From Rhodosorus marinus (Eukaryota; Rhodophyta; Stylonematophyceae; Stylonematales; Stylonemataceae), in assembly GCA_029953675.1 (NCBI GenBank), contig JAMWBK010000005.1:2499001-2563000 (forward strand): a stretch of DNA of 64,000 nt, in the 5' to 3' direction. A program made the translations under genes and the position numbers. Shown piece by piece: positions 56,559-64,000 of the stretch. The first letter of the stretch is position 1; the number at the start of each line of letters is the position of its first letter. Under the pieces are notes generated by a model. That model did no database searches, had not been told where the DNA came from, and saw only the letters and a program-made list of their open reading frames with translations.

Positions 56559-59500
56559 CTAGCGGATGACCTCTAAGAGTTCTCCAGTTAGACTGAATGT
56601 ACGAGCTTGCGTTATCTTCACTGTTACTAGCTTCCCTCGCAACTCGTCGATGTTGCCTTCGAAGAAAGTCAGGCGGTTCGTACGTGTTCGTCCGAGCACC
56701 TGACCATTACGCCAAAAAAATGCTCTATGATTAATTCGAGTAGAGTGACCCTTGTTGACCTGCTCAACTAACCTGTGTCGGGTCTTTGTCGTTGCCTTCC
56801 TCGACAAGGATCTCTTCAGTCCTTCCCAGATAGCGTTGACTGCGTTCGTGAGCATCCTTTGCGGTCTGCTCGTTGATTATTCGCAACCTCTCAGCCTTCA
56901 CGTCCTCAGCAACTTGGGTATCCCAAATGGCGGCTACAGATCCAGAAAGATGTTTTCGATTAAACACAGGAGGCCCCACGTGCAAATTCTAATCAAAGCG
57001 AGGGTGGTCCTAAAGAAACCTACCTGGAGTGTTCGGCCTCGGAGAGTAGGCAGCAGTATGTACCGTATCAAATTGGATTTCTTCCATCAAGTCAATGGTA
57101 TGTTGAAACTCCTCGTCAGTTTCACCGGGAAATCCTACTATTGCATCCGCCGAGATAGCAGCGTCAGGCATGTACTGTTGCATTGATCAGAGAGAAGGCT
57201 CGGGAGTGAGAAACGATGACACGAACTCGAGGTCGTGCTCGCGGAGAGTCAGCCGAAACAGACTAGAGCGTGCATGGGTGGAAAACTACCATTCTGATCC
57301 TCTCAGCAATTTTCTTAAAGCGCTTTGCTGTGTACCCTCTCTTCATTTCCTTCAAAACCTTGTCATCCCCGCTTTGGAAGGGTACATGGAAGTACTCGCA
57401 CAACTGAAGGAAAAACGAAACCAAGAAGTCCGGTCCCGAACCCGAAGTACCAACTGTTAGCCGATTACTGTACAGCAACCTCACTGCTGCGATGCTTAAG
57501 GTCACCTTGGGAAGCTCATGGCAAGCTTTAATCAGCCTGCCTGTCATGTATCGGGGATGGGAGGTGGTGAAACGAATTCTCTCGATCCCATCCACATCAT
57601 GCACAAACCTCAGCAAGTCCGCCAAAGAATCCCTTGGGCGCAAGTCCCGTCCATAAGCATCAATATTCTGTCCGAGCAACACAATCTCTTTCACCCCCTG
57701 CTCGGCCAGCTGCTTAATCTCTTCCTTGATATTTTCGCGTGGACGACTCTGCTCCAATCCTCGCGTGGCTGAATCGGAATGAAACAACAGATATAGGCTG
57801 TTAGATCGCTCAACAAATACCGCTGGCCTCGCGCTTTTACAAAATCCCCGGCGACCGCAGAGCAGCACGGCGTTGACAAAATTCGTGAAGCAGGAATGGT
57901 ATCCAATATCCGGGCTGTACTTACTCGGAACGACGCAGTATGAACACCTCTCGTTGCAACCGTAGATTATATTTACCCATGCGGTAACCTTGCTATTCCT
58001 TTTGGGTTTTGAAATATCCTCCATGATATGAACTGGCTCGGTAGCGCAGACCTGAAACGATAACGGAGTACGCGGATAAGGTCATAGTCCATAGGCTTTC
58101 TGGGAATTTGATACGCTCACTAGGCTTACTTGGTTGCCTTGGTTGACCGAATCGAGCAATTCACCAAGCCGATTTGAGTACTGTGGGCCCATCACAATAT
58201 CCACCTCCGGAATCCGGCGCAGCAGTTTCTCCCCTTCTTGCTGCGCTACGCATCCCGAAACAACAATCGTGACTTCCGGGTTTTGCCACTTGCGCCTGGC
58301 ATGTCTGCCAACATACGAATAGACTTTCTGTTCCGCATGATCTCGGATAGAGCACGTATTGAACACTATCACATTCGATCTGAACGGATCATCGATTTCC
58401 TTGAAACCTGCTGCTTGAAGTTCCTGCGCAAAGAAAAGAAAGACCCGCAAATGATCGCCACTTAGAGAGCGCAAAGCAAGGACGAAGCCTGCTCCGTAGT
58501 GCAATCTCGGCCGCATGTGTGGCTTGCTCACTCGGTGAGATTGAGCAAGAGCAGACAAGCCTGCAGTCTACAGAGGTATAGTTGGACTACGCGTTCCATG
58601 AAAAGTGCAGCCTACCCCTGACATCTTCTCCGAATCTGCCTGGTTCATCTGGCAGCCCATTGTCTGCACGCAGTAGGTACCCTTGATCATCTCCGGGATA
58701 GCGTCCCTCTGGTTCCTCGGAATCTGGGTTAAAGGGACCGGCGCACCTCGTTTTGACAAGGAGGTTTGAATAGTATGTCTCGCATCTTCGACCACCAGTA
58801 CATGCCATCCACGCTTAGATTTCACCTGGCGAGGACCGGAGCAGCAATTGCACTTAGTTTCGAAAACCCCGCAGTCACCAGCCGTCAAAGAGAACTAACG
58901 AATACAAACCTTCTGCAAGGTGTTGGCACGGACACCAAAAACAATGTCCAGAATTTCGGGCTCAAGGTCTTCTGAATCCTGTTCAAACCATCCAAGGTCA
59001 CCACCTGTATTTTTAACGAGGAAGACGCACCAAATATGAGGATCCTTAAGTAAGATTTATTTCTTTCCATCTAAATCAGAATGGAAAAGCTCCTCCAGAA
59101 AAACAAAGGCACCAATTTCACAAAACTTACCGTTGGCCTTCGATATCTCGCAAATCGATAGCCCCGGCGCTAGATCACGCAAGGAAGTCCGCTCGGATTT
59201 GACAAGCTCGATGATATCATCTGCGAGCTCCTCAGTTTCAACTAATATGTGTCGTAGCTTCACACTCTCCACCTAACGAAGAAAAGCAGGAGCCCATATT
59301 AGAGCCACTTCTGTGATAAAACACAGGTGAACCGATGAGGAACACGCCTCCAAATCAAAGCAGCTCACATTTTCAGGATCGAAATCATAAAAAATCGGAG
59401 GAGGGTTCTTTGCCGCCACTAAAACAGTATTCTCCTCAGGCGCCATCGCGCATACAACCCGTCGATCCGGAGCTCGAGCCTGGAAAAAAAAAACAAGGAA

Positions 59501-59639
59501 GGGCAAAACCTCTACTATCAGACCACGAAACCCTCAGAAACGCACCCACCACGCTCCGTGAAACTTCAGACCCCCTCACCTCAATTCTCAAACTCTTCGA
59601 ATCCATCCACCTCCCCAAAGAGGGGATAAAACAAACCAT
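56559..59639 (-). CDS. Fusion protein: parvulin-type prolyl isomerase + MiaB/CDK5RAP1 tRNA methylthiotransferase
   Basis: Seen: 12 exons, 59639-59580, 59479-59369, 59272-59131, 59004-58910, 58825-58616, 58423-58130, 58051-57925, 57768-57506, 57403-57290, 57174-57024, 56933-56773 and 56699-56559, all GT-AG, phases closing at 622 residues. N-terminus: Arg-rich, with VVCAMA like a plastid cleavage site. Residues 58-152: parvulin domain ([28 protein letters not shown]). Residues 184-622: MiaB, with Fe-S cysteines 194 (GCQMN), 230 (FNTCSIRD), 264 (SGCVAQ), radical-SAM Cys336/340/343 (GCNERCSYC), [22 protein letters not shown], and a C-terminal TRAM-like domain. MiaB enzymes add a methylthio group to i6A37 of tRNA. 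Exon 5 encodes the end of the parvulin domain and the start of MiaB without a break. Start ATG 59639 is tentative; 59606 is an alternative. Confidence 0.92.
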
Positions 59640-62410
59640 TCTCCAACAAACACAGAAAATGAACACGCGCCTTTTCAAAACAGTATGATAAATTCCTCTG
59701 TACTAAGGATAGTTCGTATACACGTCTCACTCCAACAGGCACCAACATCAACCCCTTCCCCCCCCGTCCCTTCCCCACTCCCCCAAAGTCTCTTCCTCTA
59801 TATATATCCCATTTTCCCCACTGCGTTACCCGTCAACAAACCAAAAGTTCCACGGACCAAACCCTCAATACTCCCCCTACAACAAACCCAAACTAAAATG
59901 CATCAGTGAATAAATTTCGATTATATAATATTACTACTTTGGGACAAATATTCTAAACGGGGTTGGTGATTTGTGTTCAAACTTAGTGATTGGAGTGTTT
60001 TGTTGTGTTTTTAATGTTTTGAGATTGTTGAAGATCGAGGAGGCCATCGGGGGACGGTGAGATGGTGTGAGTGGATTTGGCTGCGGATTTCTGGATGGTA
60101 AGGGAGCTGCTTGGATCAAATACTGTTTCCGTGAGCGCCAGACCTACACTTTTCCCGGTGTGTACACGGCTCTGAGCTTCGTGTGATTGCGGATGAACAC
60201 ACCGCATTGTTTGAATCGCGGTAGTGGGTGGTAGTGACCAGCACTGATGCGGGGGTAAAGGGGGTTGATCGCGTTGCTTGCTAATTACGGATGTGCTTTC
60301 AGGATAAGTTGCGACTTTTTGAAGTAGCGAACGCGCTTCGTCTTCACACGCTGCCTCTCTCTCCCCTCTTCCTCCCTCGTGCCCCCCAGGCATGAAGGTC
60401 TCCAGACTCTGCGCAGCAACTCAAATCAACCTCCTTCGTCCCAGTATCGATGCTCGACAGACAACCTCTTTGGGATGTGTTTATACTGCTCCTTGAATTT
60501 TGTACCGTGTGCTTCCTCTTCCTCTTCATCCACCCCCAAATTGATTCACTTCAACATGGCGTTTCATGTCGGACGTAAGTATCATCCGTCAGGAGAGCAG
60601 AGGCTGACCGGATCTTAGGTAGATATTGAGTTTATGTTTTTTATACAAATTTGGATTGAAAATGGAAAGAGGCGGTTTTTTCGGGGCCGCATCTGTCAAC
60701 GATCGGGAACGGGCGGAAGTTTTGGTCACTATCGAGTTTATGTTTTTTGTTACAAATCGGTAAAAATTGGAACGACCCGCTCTTTTGCTGTGGGCAATAC
60801 AGTGTTTGTTGGGGGAAGTGTCATCTGTCGTCGATCGGGAAAGGGCGTTTTTTGGGGGTTAACTATGGGATTTATGTTTTTTGTTTACAAAATTGGTTCT
60901 AAAGTGGAAGACCTGCTTTTTTGGGTATAGAAAGCGGAGTTCGGTGAGGATGGCGTTAGTGGGTGGCTGGGTGGAGGACCAGCTTCCCTTGAGAACGGAG
61001 AGCTAGGATGGGGAGAAAAGTAGTACCTTTGAACACCTAGACTGGCGATTAATCTAGCTGTTTTATAGTGCACCAAGTAAACCCCCAACCACCTCCCTTT
61101 CTTGATGGATGGGGACGTGGTGGAAAGCATCTCGCAACAGTGCACTGGAAGAAGATGGTGGCGGAATGCTCTTACCGTGGATGAAGGAGTCTATGGTAGT
61201 TTGGTGGTCACTTCTGTTTGGAATAAGGAAGGAAATCGCAGCTCCAGCAGGCCTGGCCTGCGGGCATGTCAAGCAGATCCGGGACTTGTCGAAAGGAAGA
61301 GTTGAGAAGCGCTCTGGCTCCAGAGGGTCTGTCTAGAGTTTTTGGATAATTCTTGCTCCAACGCCTAATAGGGAATACCTACCAGACCAAACCAACTTAC
61401 AAAAACCTCCAGCAAATCCCTCCGCTGATCGAGAGATGGAAGGGCAAGCCCTCCACACCAGGCATCTACCTGTTGCAAGAGGTATGTGCAATCTCGGCCA
61501 GAGTTTTACTTGATGCTGTTTTAAGATTGTCACAAACTCCAGCCGTGCAATCTTCAACAACACTACCGTAACAACACACGCTCAAGAACAAACCAACAAC
61601 AATAACAACAACAAGTCACTTCGTTCGCAGCTCATGTCAAAAAGCCCAGTTAGAACGCGTCACGCAACTACAATCTACAGATTCACCTTTTATCTGCATG
61701 CTCATCCTAAGAAGCTCTCTCGAAAGCTTCTCATCTCACCCACACACTCCAACCCATCCTGTCCCAATTTACCTCTACCATCCGAAAACATAGCGACCAC
61801 AACAATTCATACAAACGAATAAAATTACTAAAATACTATATTATCTTCCTCAAAAAGCTGATTTTGTGACAAAATAGAAATAGAATAGTTTATATTTTAT
61901 ACCGTTTATATGACAATCGAGACACCGGTCGATGTAAACAGTAATTTAGGACAATCGATTGAGATATGGAAAACGGGGGGTGGTCGATTTCCCAACTGAC
62001 GAAGATGGTGCGCTAACTTTGCTGGCTTTGCCTCTAGTTTTGTTTGTTTGGAGGAGAGGTTTTTGGATGATAGTTTGACGTACTAGAGGCTTAGAGACTT
62101 TAACTTCTGGTGGGCATCCTTTATTGAAGTATTGTAAGGTCTTTTTGTGTTTGCGAGGTTTGTCTGGGCCGTGGTTTTCGTCAATGTGAGTAGAACAAGT
62201 TTTTGGGAGTTTGGATGGAGTCACGAGGAGACCCCTGAGGGAGGTACGGGAGAGAGAAACTAACCTCCTCGCGGACGAGTTTTCTTATGTTTTGGAGCGT
62301 TTTGATCCGGTTTTGTTGACTATGACTATCGGTTTTGTTTTGAGTACAGGATTCTGCTTTTTTTTTTGTCTTGTGTTGTTTTAGGTGAGTATTGTGGGGT
62401 AGGAGGCGGT
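59640..62410. other. Divergent region between the fusion gene and the bZIP gene, with a tandem repeat
   Basis: About 2.8 kb. A plus-strand ATG at 60556 is followed by GGAC|GTAAGT, a good donor, and coding-like frames exist on both strands at 60540-60000 (-), 61100-61330 (both) and 61360-61480 (both), the last ending in a GTATGT donor on the plus strand. I could not join them. A tandem repeat lies at 60620-60930. 61800-61960 is AT-rich. Confidence 0.35.
60620..60930. repeat. Three-copy degenerate tandem repeat
   Basis: The block GAGTTTATGTTTTTT-ACAAA recurs at 60628, 60734 and (as GGATTTATGTTTTTTG) 60868, each followed by AAA-TGGAA and a C/G-T-rich stretch. Copies 1 and 2 are each followed by CATCTGTC-CGATCGGGAA-GGGCG (about 60690 and 60822). 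Spacing is 106 then 134 bp; copy 2 carries an insertion. It lies directly after the GTAAGT at 60566, so it may sit inside an intron. Confidence 0.75.
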
Positions 62411-63782
62411 ATGAGTTATTTCCCGGAAGCTGGTAGTCCCGTTTTCGGAGAAGGAAGTGGTCATGGATCTCCGTCACATCCGTTTAGAGGGGATGACGCG
62501 GATGTAGGGGCGTTCAGTTTGGATCCAGAACGTGAGTGGTATCCTTGAATTGTTTTCTTTGCTTGTGATACTCCAGGTTTCTGTTGTGAATTTTCTTTTC
62601 TGACTACTCCGTTCTACCCGACAGCTCATGCGGATGGCCCGTATATGGACTTTGAGCTTGCTAACATGGCGGTACCGGAGCTTCTCTCCGAAATTGATCA
62701 GAACCTGATTGGCGACCTTAAAGAAGGAGCTCCCGACGTTTTGAAAGCTCTGATGAAGCAGGAGCCTGGCTACTTGGATTTTCCTCCGAACCCAAGGACA
62801 GAGGAGCTAGGCAGAGCCGCAGCTTTTATTGATGACAGTGGAGTTAGCAATCAATCAGGTGAAGAACTGGACTAGCGAATTACTGTTATGAACCCCGAGA
62901 GATGAAGGCAGGACCGATCTGGTCCAACCTGGATATGGATGGATGATTTCCTCATCCGACGAGAATCTGAACTGCCGGAGTTCGTGCCGTTGTTTTGCAG
63001 GATTCAAAGCTGCAGCAGTTTCCAAAAACGAGGATATGTTGGAAGAAGCTGAGCCGAACTACTTGACGAATGACGCCGTTGCCCCGGGGGCCAGTCGAAA
63101 GACTCTGTCAAACGCGTCGAATACTGTCCAGGGTACTGAATCAGCCGAAAACAATGAGGGTATCAATGTCAATGGCGGAGCGAAGAAAAAGGCCATCAGG
63201 TTAGCAGCGTGCAAAGCATCACCCTTTCTCGGCCCTTCTACAGAGGAAGAACCCGAGGAGTGTGCACGAGCGCGCACCGAGTGCATAAAATGAAGTCAGC
63301 TCCTGACCGTTCAAACCGATCATTGCGGCTTCTCTAGGGCTGAGCGGAACAGACAATCAGCAGCGGCGTCACGTGAGAGAAAGAAGCATCATATAAGGGA
63401 GCTGGAGAGAAGAGTATCCATGTTATCGATGGAAAACGCAACTTTGCAGGTTGAGCAGTTCAACAAAATCAGGGAGCGCATTGAGGAGGAAAAGAGATTG
63501 GCGGATGAGAATCAAAGGCTGAAGAATCAGGTGAACATGCCTACTGTTTCCACTTCTCGCTTTGGCGTTTGCGGGGCCTGGTGTCCGCAAGTTACTAACC
63601 GAAATTGGATTTTGCATGACTTCTGCGGTATCACACACACACAGCTTGAATTCCTTGACAGGAAAATTGACCAAGTCTCAAAACTTCTCCGCGAGGCCGG
63701 GGTCGACACGGAGACGAAAACGGAAAGCGAAAACCCGAAAACTTGGGAGCCAGGAGATTTCCCCGGGGCCAAGAAAAAGTAG
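62411..63782 (+). CDS. bZIP transcription factor
   Basis: DNA-binding regulator. Seen: five exons, 62411-62531, 62625-62858, 63001-63199, 63338-63530 and 63645-63782, giving 294 residues with all phases matching. The N-terminal half is acidic and Ser/Pro/Gly-rich. Basic region: NRQSAAASR starting at Asn189 with Arg197 at the invariant N-x7-R spacing, followed by RKKHH. The zipper begins at Leu207 with Leu214 and Leu221 at heptad spacing and continues as a long coiled coil (KIRERIEEEKRLADENQRL) across the last intron. The C-terminus is acidic then Lys-rich. Target genes cannot be inferred. The in-frame stop at 62873 is intronic under this model. Confidence 0.9.
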
Positions 63783-64000
63783 CGTACCCATACATTCAAG
63801 TACGCTGATTGATGGCCCTTGCAATGGCACATCGCCGCGGAGCTTGCGGTTTCTCCGGCTTCTACAGTGTTGCTCACGACACGTTGTACAACGCCTTGTA
63901 CAACATCCTCCGGTGGAGCATTGATGGGTTCGAACCAAACCGTTGGGGTCGAAAGGATTGTTTCTCAATTGGCTCGACCGGAACGCTTTAGATATGTGGG
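63783..64000. other. 3' flank of the bZIP gene
   Basis: 218 bp to the window end; an open frame at 63809-63991 (+) has no recognised motif. Nothing else seen. Confidence 0.5.

Noticed and set aside
57263-58024. 253-residue minus-strand ORF read as a single exon
   Set aside because: It reads through three introns of the fusion gene. Splicing at 57925/57768, 57506/57403 and 57290 restores conserved MiaB segments.
1-64000. CRISPR arrays, insertion sequences, bacterial operon signals
   Set aside because: The DNA is eukaryotic nuclear with spliceosomal introns. The tandem arrays lack repeat-spacer structure and no transposase or reverse transcriptase was recognised.

Overview
This window is nuclear DNA from a eukaryotic alga with a primary plastid, most likely a red alga. 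The evidence is a single-domain red-lineage light-harvesting protein (51143-51968) with a short N-terminus that looks like a simple transit peptide, a plant/algal-type nitrate reductase and ferredoxin-nitrite reductase, and ordinary eukaryotic housekeeping genes (CCT8, Sly1, Nup54, NTF2, argininosuccinate synthase). Many genes carry several short spliceosomal introns (about 50-190 nt, GT-AG). I built exon models by hand from splice consensus, reading-frame phase and family motifs. For every recognised spliced gene the phases close exactly. The species is not identifiable from sequence alone.

Layout. 1-4.8 kb: 5' part of a DHHC palmitoyltransferase (-) divergent from an ABCG half-transporter (+). 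7.2-17.6 kb: a ubiquitin-like-fold protein (+), then a minus-strand run with three nucleocytoplasmic transport genes (Nup54, NTF2, a SAC3/GANP-like protein) and an intronless PH-AGC kinase of Akt type. 17.6-23.5 kb: gene-poor, with one unrecognised candidate gene that appears to carry a frameshift. 23.5-28.6 kb: argininosuccinate synthase (-) and the SM protein Sly1 (+). 31.4-45.6 kb: a nitrate-assimilation cluster, all on the plus strand: nitrate reductase, two almost identical NRT2 nitrate transporters, ferredoxin-nitrite reductase. 46-47.3 kb: a bacterial-type helical-backbone substrate-binding protein (BtuF/FepB-like) with introns. 47.3-51 kb: two tandem-repeat arrays and AT-rich DNA. 51-64 kb: LHC gene, CCT8, a 12-exon gene fusing a parvulin prolyl isomerase to a MiaB-type tRNA methylthiotransferase, a third tandem repeat, and a bZIP factor.

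How the genes work together. The nitrate cluster covers uptake (NRT2), reduction to nitrite (NR) and reduction to ammonium in the plastid (NiR). Its members have TATA-like elements upstream, and the two NRT2 promoters are recognisably homologous. The NRT2 coding sequences are nearly identical while their flanks have diverged, which suggests recent gene conversion or selection for dosage.

The most novel item is the parvulin-MiaB fusion (59639-56559, minus). A single exon (58825-58616) carries both the C-terminal end of the prolyl isomerase and the N-terminal Fe-S region of MiaB, in one open frame, so it is hard to explain as two separate genes.
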